A stretch of 64,000 nt of DNA, taken from contig NZ_JACHEU010000001.1 of the NCBI RefSeq assembly GCF_014201615.1, positions 2,065,631-2,129,630 of the forward strand, written 5' to 3'. Below, piece by piece: positions 32,550-41,424 of the stretch; position 1 is the stretch's first letter; each line of letters begins with the position of its first letter. A program made the translations under genes and the position numbers. The notes beneath the pieces were generated by a model. It made no database searches, was not told the DNA's origin, and saw nothing but the letters and a program-made list of their open reading frames with translations. Source of the stretch: Aquamicrobium lusatiense (GTDB taxonomy: Bacteria > Pseudomonadota > Alphaproteobacteria > Rhizobiales > Rhizobiaceae).

Positions 32550-32782
32550 GCGCTTCTGCAGCTTTTATAGACGCGAAGGTCTTGGCCATCCGGCTTCCTG
32601 TTCGCGAAGAGTGGCCAGTTTCAACGAGCGCGGGCAAAGTTGAAGATTTCATCCTTTTCATCTGGCCCTGTTTCGCATGGCACGTGCGCCTGTTCACGCT
32701 TTCGGGCGTGGTCTGAGGACTGTGCAGGGAGCTCTCTGCCGGGGGGGCTTGGCTGAGAAATCCTCCATTCTGAATTTCATTC

Positions 32783-32827
32783 GATATTCAAATATCAATT
32801 GACATTTTAAATTGAAGTTCTAGCTTT
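32783..32827 (+). promoter_or_regulatory. Candidate ohyA promoter and TetR operator
   Basis: The perfect dyad GATATT-CA-AATATC (32783-32796) overlaps the upstream edge of a TTGACA -35 box (32799-32804). A weak -10 TAGCTT follows at 32821-32826 after 16 bp. The dyad is a plausible binding site for the TetR protein encoded just downstream of ohyA. That link is inference. Confidence 0.5.
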
Positions 32828-32876
32828 CCGGATGTGTTCAACAGGCTGATGCCGTTCCGGCACGAAAGGATTTGCG

Positions 32877-34847
32877 ATGAACGACGTTCCCTTCACCGAC
32901 AAGAAAACCGTTCAACTGGAAAAGCAGCCGGATGCAGGAGCGGCCTACTGGCACAATTCGCCCGACAACACCGTTCCGCCGCCGGACATGGTCGGCGCTT
33001 ATATGCGCAACCGTCCCATGCCGGTCGAAGGGGTGGAGAAGCGCAAGGCCTACATCATCGGCAGCGGCATTGCCGGGCTGACGGCGGCGTTCTACCTGAT
33101 CCGCGACGGCCGCATGCCGGCAAAGAACATCACCATCATTGAAAGCCTCGACATCGAGGGCGGCTCGCTCGACGGCGCCGGCAATGCGCAGGATGGATAC
33201 ATCGTGCGTGGCGGCCGCGAGATGAACTGGAACTACGATAATTTCTGGGACGTGTTTCAGGACGTGCCGGCGCTGGAACTGCCCGAAGGCTACAGCGTGC
33301 TCGATGAATACCGTCTGGTGAACGACAACGATCCCAACTATTCAAAAGCCCGCCTCATGCACAGGCAGGGCCAGATCCGCGACTTTTCCACGCTCGGCCT
33401 GACCCGCTCCCAGCAATGGGAACTGACGCGCCTGCTGATGAAGCGCAAGGAAGATCTCGATGACCTCACCATCGAGGATTATTTCAGCGCGGGCTTTCTT
33501 GAGAGCAATTTCTGGTTCTTCTGGCGTTCCATGTTCGCCTTCGAGAACTGGCACAGCCTGCTTGAGATGAAGCTCTACATGCACCGCTTCCTCGATGCGC
33601 TCGACGGCCTCAACGATATGTCGGCGCTGGTCTTCCCAAAATACAACCAGTTCGACAGCTTCGTGCGTCCTCTGATCAAAATGCTGCGCGACAAGGGCGT
33701 GAAAGTGCAGTTCGACACCCGCGTCCATGATCTCGACATGGAGGAGAAAGACGGAAAGCGCACCGTCACCGCTATTCGCTGCAAGGTGTCCGGCAAGGAA
33801 ACCACAATCAAGGTAGGGCCGCAGGATCTGGTATTCGCGCTGACCGGCACCATGACGGAAGGCACGGCCTATGGCGATCTCGACACGGTTCCCGTGCTTG
33901 AACGCGGCCGCACCGAACCCGGCGAGGACAGCGACTGGACCCTGTGGCGCAATCTCGCGAACAAGTCCCCAGTCTTCGGCAAGCCTGAGAAGTTTTATGG
34001 CGATATCGACCGGTCGATCTGGGAGTCGGCGACGCTCACCTGCAGGCCATCTGCGCTGGTTGAGAAGCTGAAGGAGCTGTCCGTCAACGATCCATATTCG
34101 GGCCGCACCGTTACCGGCGGCGTCATCACCTTCACCGATTCAAACTGGGTGCTGAGCTTCACCGCCAACCGGCAGCCGCATTTCCCCGACCAGCCAAAGG
34201 ATGTGCTTGTGCTGTGGGTCTATGCGCTGCTCATGGACAAGCAGGGCAATTATGTGAAGAAGGCCATGCCCGAATGCACCGGACGTGAGATTCTGGCCGA
34301 GCTCTGCTATCATCTCGGCATCGTCGATCAGCTGGATGACGTGGCCGCCAACACCAGGGTTCGCACGGCACTAATGCCCTACATCACCGCTCAGTTCATG
34401 CCGCGTGCCGCGGGCGACCGTCCCGAAGTCGTGCCGGCAGGCTGTACCAATCTGGCTTTGATCGGCCAGTTCGTGGAAACCCGCAACGACGTGGTGTTTA
34501 CGATGGAAAGCTCCGTGCGCACGGCGCGCGTCGCGGTTTATACATTGCTCGGCCTCAACAAGCAGGTTCCCGACATCAGCCCCACGCAATATGATATCCG
34601 TACATTGCTGAAAGCGGCCCGAGCGCTGAGCAATGGCGAACCTTTCCCCGGCGAGCGGCTCTTGCATCGCATTCTCGACAAAACCTATTTTGCGCATGTC
34701 CTGCCACCCATCAGGGAGCAGGAAACGACGTTGAAGGAACGGTTCGAGGACGAACTGGCGGCTCTGCTCGGAAAGGGCAGCCAGTCGCTGAAAGCCGCAG
34801 CAGACTGGTATGCAAATCTGCGGGAAGGCTTGCGCCGCAAGGATTGA
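32877..34847 (+). CDS. ohyA: Oleate hydratase (FAD-dependent, MCRA family)
   Basis: A 656-residue member of the myosin-cross-reactive-antigen family, which adds water across the cis-9 double bond of oleate to give 10-hydroxystearate using FAD as a structural cofactor. It has the dinucleotide fold [21 protein letters not shown] near 57. Long conserved MCRA blocks follow, such as [43 protein letters not shown] and [15 protein letters not shown]. Length is normal. It is followed 16 bp later by a TetR regulator. Confidence 0.93.
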   Translation: MNDVPFTDKKTVQLEKQPDAGAAYWHNSPDNTVPPPDMVGAYMRNRPMPVEGVEKRKAYIIGSGIAGLTAAFYLIRDGRMPAKNITIIESLDIEGGSLDGAGNAQDGYIVRGGREMNWNYDNFWDVFQDVPALELPEGYSVLDEYRLVNDNDPNYSKARLMHRQGQIRDFSTLGLTRSQQWELTRLLMKRKEDLDDLTIEDYFSAGFLESNFWFFWRSMFAFENWHSLLEMKLYMHRFLDALDGLNDMSALVFPKYNQFDSFVRPLIKMLRDKGVKVQFDTRVHDLDMEEKDGKRTVTAIRCKVSGKETTIKVGPQDLVFALTGTMTEGTAYGDLDTVPVLERGRTEPGEDSDWTLWRNLANKSPVFGKPEKFYGDIDRSIWESATLTCRPSALVEKLKELSVNDPYSGRTVTGGVITFTDSNWVLSFTANRQPHFPDQPKDVLVLWVYALLMDKQGNYVKKAMPECTGREILAELCYHLGIVDQLDDVAANTRVRTALMPYITAQFMPRAAGDRPEVVPAGCTNLALIGQFVETRNDVVFTMESSVRTARVAVYTLLGLNKQVPDISPTQYDIRTLLKAARALSNGEPFPGERLLHRILDKTYFAHVLPPIREQETTLKERFEDELAALLGKGSQSLKAAADWYANLREGLRRKD

Positions 34848-34863
34848 GAAAACGGACCTACCC

Positions 34864-35502
34864 ATGACGATGCAGGCAGGGCACAAACGTCGAACGCGTC
34901 GCGAGATGCAGCAGGATACCCGTGCCCGCCTGCTGGAGGCTGCTTTCCACATCATCGCAGAAAGTGGTGTGGCGGCGGCTTCCATAAGAGGCGTGTGCGA
35001 ACGGGCCGGTTTTTCGCAGGGCGCCTTCTATTCCAACTTTGCTTCCAAGGACGAGCTTCTGCTCGTCCTTATGGAGCGATATATGAGCGAGATCGCCACC
35101 GTTCTCGACGGCGCGGTCGATCAGGCGAGTGACAGTTCTCTTGAGGAGAGCCTGCGGGGCATTGCAACACGTCTTGCAGAGCTTGCACGCCGGCCGGTGC
35201 TTTCATTGCTGGCTATCGAGCTTCAGATTCATGCGCTGCGCGACCCCGTCTTTGCGGCCCATTTCGAGCGCGTGAAAGCGGCTTATCACCGGGAGTTCGC
35301 GCAGGTGATCGCCAAGGTGATCGAGCATTACCAGCTGCAACCTGTCATTCCGCCGCTTCAGCTTTCGATTGCCCTGCATGCGCTGTGGTCAGGCTCCATC
35401 GTTCAGGCAACGGCCGCGGATGCCTTGCCGGTCGAGGATCTGATCATGCTGATGTTCAAAACGGCGACCGGCTGTGATCTACGTAGCCCGTCCGGCAAAT
35501 AA
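34864..35502 (+). CDS. TetR/AcrR-family transcriptional regulator
   Basis: A 212-residue regulator. The N-terminal HTH (about 15-60: DTRARLLEAAFHIIAESGVAAASIRGVCERAGFSQGAFYSNFASKDELL) is followed by an all-helical ligand-binding domain. It lies 16 bp after ohyA and is probably co-transcribed with it. It may sense fatty acids and control ohyA through the dyad at 32783. The ATG at 34864 is preferred over one at 34810 inside ohyA. Confidence 0.87.
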   Translation: MTMQAGHKRRTRREMQQDTRARLLEAAFHIIAESGVAAASIRGVCERAGFSQGAFYSNFASKDELLLVLMERYMSEIATVLDGAVDQASDSSLEESLRGIATRLAELARRPVLSLLAIELQIHALRDPVFAAHFERVKAAYHREFAQVIAKVIEHYQLQPVIPPLQLSIALHALWSGSIVQATAADALPVEDLIMLMFKTATGCDLRSPSGK

Positions 35503-35577
35503 ACCGGCAAATGCCGGAACATGTCGCCCGAAAGCGAAAGCCGGTTTTATGACAACGACATGCGTAAAAATCGGAAC

Positions 35578-35621
35578 CTAAAGCGTAAGGCGCGATTCTT
35601 ATGGATCGCAATACGCTTTAG
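35578..35621. repeat. Rhizobial-type palindromic intergenic repeat
   Basis: CTAAAGCGTA (35578-35587) pairs with TACGCTTTAG (35612-35621), and an inner GCGAT/ATCGC pairs as well, giving a long hairpin of 44 bp. This outline (CTAAAGCG...GATCGC...CGCTTTAG) is like short palindromic elements scattered in Hyphomicrobiales genomes. Copy number in this genome cannot be judged from one window. Confidence 0.6.
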
Positions 35622-35917
35622 CGGCAGCGGCCGTTGCCAACCATGATTTTCATGTTGCCGGGCCCAGGGCGGCGGGTGTTTTGCCGCTCGACCGTCACGT
35701 CCACGGTGCAATCCCTGCTTTTCAGCCGATAGCCGGATCTGGTGGTCTCGATGGAAGAGACGGGCTGCTGCCTGAGCGCATCGGCCACTTCGTTGCGGCC
35801 CAGAATAGCATGCAGAACCTTGGAGCTTTCCCAGTAGCCAGACAATGCGGCCTGAGCCGGCTGAGATAGGGTACCGGCAGCGATCAGTCCGATCGCAAGC
35901 GCTGATCTGAATTTCAT
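35618..35917 (-). CDS. Small periplasmic hypothetical protein
   Basis: A 99-residue protein with a Sec signal peptide (MKFRSALAIGLIAAGTLSQPAQA) and a short mature part with two Cys (SRDCTVDVTV and GNGRC), which could form a disulfide. No known domain is recognised. ATG 35917 is preferred to an upstream ATG at 35935. The stop overlaps the edge of the palindromic repeat. Confidence 0.65.
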   Translation of the reverse strand: MKFRSALAIGLIAAGTLSQPAQAALSGYWESSKVLHAILGRNEVADALRQQPVSSIETTRSGYRLKSRDCTVDVTVERQNTRRPGPGNMKIMVGNGRCR

Positions 35918-35981
35918 TCGTTTCTCTCCGTTCACAATTACCGCGAGGCAGCGCTGCTTTTAGGCAGCCTCCTGAATGACA

Positions 35982-36425
35982 TCACGGTTGGGTGGTGTCT
36001 CCGGTTTGCGGTGCTTCGAAATTCAGTTGCAGAGGCGCAACCACGGCCTTTGCGTCAGGTGTCATATCAGGTGTGAACGAAGGCATCGGCGAGGCCAGTG
36101 TCGGAATCTGGACGGCAAGCTGGTCCACAGCCGCATTTCCTGACGATCCGGCAATCTTTACATCCGTGATCATTCCATCCGCGGCTACTGAAAATCCGAC
36201 CTTTGCCGTGAATTGCCCGGAAATACCGCTCTCGCTGCCCCTCGCCACCACTTCCGCCCCAGCTCTCTGCAACCGCGCGCTGACTGCCCGATTCCAATCC
36301 TGCTGCACCAGAACGGGAGGTTCCTCTGAAGGCGGCGACGTCTCCTGAGCTGCCACTGGGACTGCCGCAAGCAGCGCGAAGGCAAATGCCCGGATTGAAA
36401 CAGAGATAACGCCAGCTTTTTTCAT
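35982..36425 (-). CDS. TonB C-terminal-domain-like periplasmic protein
   Basis: A 147-residue protein with a signal peptide (about 1-26, ending VAAQ). A domain resembling the TonB C-terminus follows, with WNRAVSARLQRAG, FTAKVGFSVAADGMITDVKIAGSSGNAAVDQLA and IPTLASPMPSFTPDM. It has no TonB-type membrane anchor beyond the signal and no long Pro-rich spacer, so it is probably not an energy transducer. Its true role is unknown. It is the last chromosomal gene before the integrated element. Confidence 0.7.
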   Translation of the reverse strand: MKKAGVISVSIRAFAFALLAAVPVAAQETSPPSEEPPVLVQQDWNRAVSARLQRAGAEVVARGSESGISGQFTAKVGFSVAADGMITDVKIAGSSGNAAVDQLAVQIPTLASPMPSFTPDMTPDAKAVVAPLQLNFEAPQTGDTTQP

Positions 36426-36554
36426 GGCTGCAGAATAACCGACTGAAAGCCAGGAGCAATCCCGCCTAAACCATCTGCCGATGCAGGTTCGACACCGAAG
36501 GAAAGAGCTCGCGCACTGAAACGAAGTGCCAAGGAAAAGGATTTAGTCTGTGAA

Positions 36555-36570
36555 AGTGGCGGAGAGAGAG
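36555..36570. other. Candidate left attachment site (tRNA-Ser 3'-end-like)
   Basis: AGTGGCGGAGAGAGAG lies about 150 bp upstream of the integrase. TGGCGGAGAGAGAG is what the 3' end of many bacterial tRNA-Ser genes looks like when read on the opposite strand, and those ends are common targets of this integrase class. A 10-bp copy (AGTGGCGGAG) is at 43431-43440. Neither copy is joined to a tRNA body in this window. Confidence 0.4.
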
Positions 36571-36720
36571 TCCAATGATGAGGCTATTCGTGGTTAGTCA
36601 CTTATAGCCAACCTGTTGATATTTAACGATTTTGTCTAACCGTGAATAGGCATAATATCTGCGACGGGCTTCAAAGTGGTTGGTCACGACACGCCGACTA
36701 ACCGCAAAGGACGCTCCGCA

Positions 36721-38049
36721 ATGGCATCAAAAATTGACAGCCTCAACAAGGAACTTCGGACCCGCATCCGGGCCGGCAAGCCCAATCTGTGGTCACACGG
36801 CAACGGTCTGTGTTTCGCGCTCGCTAAGAGCGGACGGGCAGACTGGGTGTTCAGATATACGTTCGGCGGCAAGCGCCGCGTGATGACACTGCAATCGCAT
36901 TCGGACCACATCAGCGACAAGGACTATAAGGCGCTCGAACTGCGCGCCATCGAGTTGCGCGATCTGGTCAAAGGTGGCGTCGATCCCCTCGCACAGCGTA
37001 AGGTCAACGGTGCCGTACAAACGAACACCGTCGAGACATTCCGGGAAGTGGCCGAAGGCTACATTGCTTCGCAACGTGGCGGCTGGAAGAACGAGAAGCA
37101 CGCTGACCAGTGGGAAAGCACGCTCACGCAACTGGTCTATCCGCGTATCGGCAACATGCGCCCGCATGAAATCGGCATAGAGGACGTGCTGCGCGTGTTG
37201 CAGCAATCGCACAGGAGGCGAAACGGCAAGAAAGCCGCGCCACTGTGGGACAGCGTGCCGGAGACGGCAAGCCGCGTCCGAATGCGCATTGAGAAAATCA
37301 TCAGTGCGGCAAAATCGAAAGGCGTTGGCAGCGGCGACCGAGACGTGCGCGCGCTATGGACCGGGCATGTAAACCCTGCGATCTGGAAAGATGGTCTGGA
37401 ACACTGGCTGTCAAAGGACAAGTCGGCATCGGACCATTTTGCAGCCCTGCCGTATCAGGATGTGCCAGCAATCGTACAGGAGTTGCTAGGCAAACGGGAT
37501 TTCAGTTCTCGGGCGCTGGCACTCACCATATTGAGTGCCGTCCGCACAAACGAGTGCTTGCATGCCGAATGGTCTGAAATCGATCTGGATGCCGCCGTGT
37601 GGACCATACCAGCGGAGCGAATGAAAGCAGGACGGCAGCACCGCGTGCCGCTGTCCAGTGCGGCAGTCGAATTGCTGCGGACGCAGCCACGGTTTCAGGG
37701 CGACAGATACGTGTTTCCCGGCGCGAAACGCGGCAAGCCGTTGAGCAACATGTCAATGCTTGAGGTCCTGCGCGGCATGAGGGGGTACGGCTGGACGGTT
37801 CACGGCTTCCGTTCGTCGTTCCGCGACTGGATTACCGATACGACATTGCATTCATCGGAAATCGCGGAAACATCGCTTGCACATACTATCGGAAACAAGA
37901 CGGAAGCAGCATATCGACGTGGAGAAGCGTTTGAACGGCGCGCAATTCTCATGCAACACTGGTGCGATTATCTGACAATGAAAGAAACTGAATACGAAAT
38001 TAAGTGGAAACGCTATATAGCGGTAAATGAAATAGATATTGCAGCATGA
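36721..38049 (+). CDS. P4-type tyrosine integrase
   Basis: A 442-residue site-specific recombinase. An N-terminal DUF4102-like arm-binding region (GNGLCFALAKSGRADWVFRYTFGGKRRVMTL) and a core-binding SAM-like domain precede the catalytic domain. The catalytic Arg lies in LSAVRTNECL, the HxxR box is HGFRSSFRDW, and the Tyr nucleophile is in AHTIGNKTEAAYRRGEAFERR. ATG 36721 follows AAGGA. A GTG at 36676 would extend it. It sits at the left edge of the element and reads inward, as is usual for satellites and islands. Confidence 0.93.
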   Translation: MASKIDSLNKELRTRIRAGKPNLWSHGNGLCFALAKSGRADWVFRYTFGGKRRVMTLQSHSDHISDKDYKALELRAIELRDLVKGGVDPLAQRKVNGAVQTNTVETFREVAEGYIASQRGGWKNEKHADQWESTLTQLVYPRIGNMRPHEIGIEDVLRVLQQSHRRRNGKKAAPLWDSVPETASRVRMRIEKIISAAKSKGVGSGDRDVRALWTGHVNPAIWKDGLEHWLSKDKSASDHFAALPYQDVPAIVQELLGKRDFSSRALALTILSAVRTNECLHAEWSEIDLDAAVWTIPAERMKAGRQHRVPLSSAAVELLRTQPRFQGDRYVFPGAKRGKPLSNMSMLEVLRGMRGYGWTVHGFRSSFRDWITDTTLHSSEIAETSLAHTIGNKTEAAYRRGEAFERRAILMQHWCDYLTMKETEYEIKWKRYIAVNEIDIAA

Positions 38050-38054
38050 ACAAT

Positions 38055-38075
38055 GCCCGCTTCGGCGGGCTTTTT
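38055..38075 (+). terminator. Terminator after the integrase
   Basis: GCCCGC-TTCG-GCGGGC forms a 6-bp UUCG hairpin followed by TTTTTCTTT, 5 bp after the integrase stop. Confidence 0.88.
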
Positions 38076-38194
38076 CTTTATGGGTAGGCTTGACTACTGG
38101 TTCCGTACTGTGATCAGGATATGGAGCCGTCGCCCAAATCGATTTCAGAAGGCGTTGCTACGGTGCCGACAACTCCCAGACAGAGGCGGCACCC

Positions 38195-38407
38195 ATGTCC
38201 GACCATACGACCCTCATCACACGCGACCAGCTTTGCGCACTTCTCAACATCAGCGACACCACCCGCCAGCGGCTTGAGAAGGCGGACCCCACGTTTCCGC
38301 TCAAAATCCATGTGTCTCTGCGCCGTGTCGGATATCTACGAGCAGATGCTCACGCATGGCTGATGCAGCAGCGTGAAGCGGCATCAAGACAGCAAAATGC
38401 GGCGTAG
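38195..38407 (+). CDS. AlpA-like DNA-binding regulator
   Basis: A 70-residue winged-HTH protein (ITRDQLCALLNISDTTRQRLEKADPTFPLKIHVSLRRVGYLRADAHAWL) of the AlpA/excisionase type. Such proteins control excision and gene expression in P4-like satellites. It stands between the integrase and the primase gene, as is typical. A ribosome site is visible (AGAGGCGGC). Confidence 0.8.
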   Translation: MSDHTTLITRDQLCALLNISDTTRQRLEKADPTFPLKIHVSLRRVGYLRADAHAWLMQQREAASRQQNAA

Positions 38408-38561
38408 TGGTGGGCCGTATCGGTTGGTTTCCAGACGATAGAACCGGCACAGCCAATCATTTCCGACAGTTACGTGAAATCCTGCGGCGGACGGTTCCTC
38501 CGCTCGCAAAGAAAAGCCCGGCACGTTTTGCGGACGTGGCCGGGCTAGAAAGTGCATTCCA

Positions 38562-39994
38562 ATGACCAACACAGTACCCGTTTCGTTCCGTGCAGGCAAC
38601 CTGCGCATCCTGTGCGCCACAGCATTCGCAAGCATATACGATGGACCGCCACCGCCGCTGACAATCGATCTGGCGCAACCGATCTTTGGCGAAACTGAAT
38701 GCCGCCAATGGTTCGCAGGCTGCACGCTGGTTGGGCCCGAGAATAGGATTATAGGGCCGCGCGGTGTCACTTATGGCCCGGACGCTTTCAACTCTGCGTT
38801 TGGCGGCAAGCTGTTCGTCATCGACCCGAACGGCAAGACCACAAACCGGGCGTGGGAAGCGGCAACCAACTCGATGCTTTGGACGGTTCCGAAGGTGGAC
38901 GGCACGCGGTTCCTGCCGGGACGGCCTACCGGCGAGATCAGCACGGACGCGCTAGGCCGGACCTACGTCAACACATACGTGCCAGCGACCATTGAAACCT
39001 TTCAGGCTGATGTAACGCCATTTTTGCGACATCTGGAATTGCTTCTGCCTGACCCGAACGACAGGCGCGCGCTGGCGGAATATCTGGCGCATTGTGTGAA
39101 ATATCCGGGATACAAAATCCCATGGGCTCCGCTCATTCAATCGACCGAAGGCGTCGGCAAAAACGTGATCAAGCAGGTCATGCGCTATGCCATCGGCTCG
39201 CATTACTTCTATGAGCCGAAAGCCAAGCAGCTGAATGACAGCGGCAGCAAATTTAACGCTTGGATGGAGGGGAGGCTATTTTTCCTTGTGGACGAGATTA
39301 TGACCGGCGAGAAGCGGGACATGGTAGAGACGCTGAAACCTTTCGTTACGGAAACTCAGCTTGAGATAGAGGGCAAGGGTTCAAACCAGCGCATGGGAGA
39401 CACGCCGGGGAACTGGTTGTTTCTCTCGAACCACAAGGATGCAATTCCAATTCATCGGAACGGACGGCGGTTCGGCATTTTCTACAGCGCTATTCAGTCG
39501 GTATCCGATCTGGCCGCGCGCGGCATGAACGATACCTATTTCGGACGGCTCTATAGCTGGCTTGGGGACCATCAGAACGGCGGGCATCAATACGGACTTA
39601 GGCCGTGGCGGGATGGCTTATGGCCTATCCCGTCGAGCGCGGTGCCATCAGCCAGCGCGCACCGGTCACGTCATCTACGGAAGCCGCCCTGATCGAAAGC
39701 CGGGGCTGGTTGGCGCAGATGATTATGGAAGCGGTGGACGGCGAGGCCAATGGGTTCAGGGGCGGCTGGATCAGCACATCAGCGGTCCAGCGGCTCCTGT
39801 CTGGACAGCGCAAGACAGTAGCCAGTCGCTCACTCGGACAGGCTTTGGAAGAACTGGGCTATTACAGGATCGGCAAGGCTGGACGCGGGTGGATGCAGGA
39901 CGATCCAGCTAACCCGACAAAGCGGCCTTGGCTCTGGAACACATCGCCTAACGCCAATCTGGCCGATTATGGACGGGCACAAGGATACGAATAG
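38562..39994 (+). pseudogene. DUF5906-type primase/helicase, apparently frameshifted
   Basis: The first frame (38562-39692) encodes 376 residues with the phage/satellite DUF5906 helicase pattern, including Walker A STEGVGKNVIKQ, LFFLVDEIMTGEKRD and GNWLFLSNHKDAIPI. After YFGRLYSWLGDHQNGGH the sequence turns unlike the family. The expected continuation (GWLMAYPVERGAISQRAPVT, then ESRGWLAQMI, to a stop at 39994) appears in the -1 frame from about 39602. A single missing base near 39598-39604 explains this. The -1 frame has a TAG at 39599-39601, and no classical slippery heptamer is visible. If not a sequencing error, replication of the element may be impaired. Confidence 0.72.
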
Positions 39995-40023
39995 CAATTT
40001 GCTATAATTGCAGCAATTTACAG

Positions 40024-40058
40024 AGAGGCTCGTTAATTACTGACGAGCCTCTTTTTTT
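40024..40058 (+). terminator. Terminator after the primase/helicase
   Basis: The 10-bp stem AGAGGCTCGT (40024-40033)/ACGAGCCTCT (40043-40052) is followed by a T7 run. Confidence 0.93.
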
Positions 40059-40078
40059 CCGTTATTTGCAGCAACTGG

Positions 40079-40108
40079 CCGTTAAATGCCGTTAACCGCC
40101 GTTAATCG
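40079..40108. repeat. Three tandem 10-bp iterons CCGTTAAnnG
   Basis: CCGTTAAATG, CCGTTAACCG and CCGTTAATCG follow each other exactly, one per DNA helical turn. This is typical of initiator-protein binding sites. They open a repeat-rich AT-rich stretch that contains no gene. Confidence 0.75.
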
Positions 40109-40115
40109 ACGGGAC

Positions 40116-40371
40116 GTCCTAATCGAAAACTTGAGGACGCGGATTAGGGCGTCGCATAACATGTTGATTTTAAACGGGTATTTCGCGGCGTCCTAATCGG
40201 CCTAAAAAACCCCACTCACTCTCTATATAGGCGTATATTATATGTATTTTTCCCTAGCAGTATAGAAACTTTAGGCCGATTAGGACGTGCATATGTTAAG
40301 TCATTGAAATATAATAGAAATAGTACGCCCTAAAGTTTTAAGATTAGGACGCGATTAGGCCGATTAGGACG
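40116..40371. repeat. Origin-like cluster of GATTAGGACG repeats with an 18-bp inverted pair
   Basis: The core GATTAGGAC or its complement GTCCTAATC recurs at 40116, 40190, 40279, 40342 and 40362, with shorter GATTAGG copies at 40142 and 40353. The two best copies form a perfect 18-bp inverted repeat, CGTCCTAATCGGCCTAAA at 40189-40206 and its complement at 40270-40287, with very AT-rich DNA between them. The layout is like a replication origin with initiator sites in both orientations. Confidence 0.75.
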
Positions 40372-40470
40372 CCATGTTAAGCAGTGTTAAGCAGGCTGCT
40401 ACTGACTGTGGCGGAGCACTGGTCCTATATGCGGCAGCCGATTATGTTGCGAATTCAACTGTAGTTGCCG

Positions 40471-40582
40471 TTTCCGATTGGCAGCTAATCAAAATCGCTA
40501 ACCATTTCCGATGCGTTGCGTTTGCTGTTTACGATTAGTTGCGTTTGTTATTTACGATGTACTTTCATTCTAAGTTTACGAT
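40471..40582. repeat. Five copies of TTTnCGAT upstream of the satellite gene block
   Basis: TTTCCGAT at 40471 and 40505, and TTTACGAT at 40528, 40551 and 40575, spaced about 23-34 bp apart. Two copies are followed by GTTGCGTTTG (40515 and 40538). The last copy lies just before a TATAAT box at 40607-40612, so they are probably operator sites. Confidence 0.7.
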
Positions 40583-40601
40583 GTGGAGTTATTGAAAAAA
40601 A

Positions 40602-40631
40602 GACAGTATAATTTGTCGTTCTATGTTGACA
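40602..40631 (+). promoter_or_regulatory. Promoter region of the satellite gene block
   Basis: TATAAT (40607-40612) sits inside the small dyad GACA...TGTC (40602-40617), with a TTGACA at 40626-40631. Which of them drives the downstream genes is unclear. No good -35 is found 17 bp before TATAAT. Confidence 0.4.
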
Positions 40632-40683
40632 TTACATGAGAGAATGTGATTCCTTGCTGCCGGCAATAGAAGGAACCATCCAC

Positions 40684-41424
40684 ATGCACACCCGGAATCA
40701 GCCGACAGAACGTGGAACCATCTACGAAGTCGAAGGTAGCATTGCCTTCGTACCGTCCGAACTAAGGACCGGCGCGCTGGCTAAACCCACAGAGACCCTT
40801 GAAACGGCGCTGAGTGCCGCCGTTGCGGCCATCGCCGCAAATAGCACTGTCTATCAGCCTGAGGCTGTTCCCGAGGCAAACGCGGTCGCTATATCGAACC
40901 TGCGGACGGCATGGCGCGCCGCCATGAGCGCTTATCGGGCTGAGGCCAGGACGGTAGCAGAAGCGGACGCCAGAGCACGCCAACCCGGTCCACAGACTGA
41001 CGCAGCGTATGAAAGCCGGTTCGTCCAGTCGCTGGCTGCCATGGACGTGCCGAAGCGTATCGGCGCTGTAGCCAACCTGTCTTACGAGCAATCGTCGGCA
41101 CTGGTCCGCCATGGCGATCTGGATTGGCTCGAACTGCCCGAGCGGGTTATTGCTGACGTGATGGAACGGCACATGCTGCTCGGCTATGCCATCAGAACGG
41201 GTGCGCAGGCTGACTACAGCGCTAAGCCATCCTTCGATAATCCACTACCGGTGGGTGCGGACACAGAAGCTGCCATGGCTGCGGTGAAACCTCAGCTTGC
41301 GGCGTTCAGAGTGCAGGCAGACCGGGTGCAGCTTGCCGCTGGTGTTCTTCGAGATGTGGTCAGGTTGGCTGCTTCTGCTACCGGAAAGACCGTGGACGCG
41401 ACATGGGCGGAATTCGCAGCATGA
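40684..41424 (+). CDS. Hypothetical protein of the satellite element
   Basis: A 246-residue, mostly helical, Ala-rich soluble protein without a recognised domain. ATG 40684 follows an AAGGA ribosome site. An ATG at 40636 is in frame but less well placed. It is the first gene of a run in which most stops and starts overlap by 4 bp, suggesting one transcript. I cannot assign a function. Confidence 0.7.
   Translation: MHTRNQPTERGTIYEVEGSIAFVPSELRTGALAKPTETLETALSAAVAAIAANSTVYQPEAVPEANAVAISNLRTAWRAAMSAYRAEARTVAEADARARQPGPQTDAAYESRFVQSLAAMDVPKRIGAVANLSYEQSSALVRHGDLDWLELPERVIADVMERHMLLGYAIRTGAQADYSAKPSFDNPLPVGADTEAAMAAVKPQLAAFRVQADRVQLAAGVLRDVVRLAASATGKTVDATWAEFAA

Larger units (their letters stand above)
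32433..32876 (+). other. Intergenic region between the liv operon and ohyA
   Basis: 444 bp holding the liv terminator at 32521-32549 and, after a featureless stretch, the AT-rich promoter region of the oleate hydratase gene with a dyad at 32783-32796 and TTGACA at 32799-32804. Confidence 0.6.

Noticed and set aside
39540..39620. Programmed -1 ribosomal frameshift in the primase/helicase gene
   Set aside because: No canonical slippery heptamer is present, and the -1 frame carries a TAG at 39599-39601, so a mutation or sequencing error is the simpler explanation.
40079..40582. CRISPR-like array
   Set aside because: The repeats are short, of several kinds, in both orientations and unevenly spaced, and there are no cas genes. 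Iterons or operators fit better.
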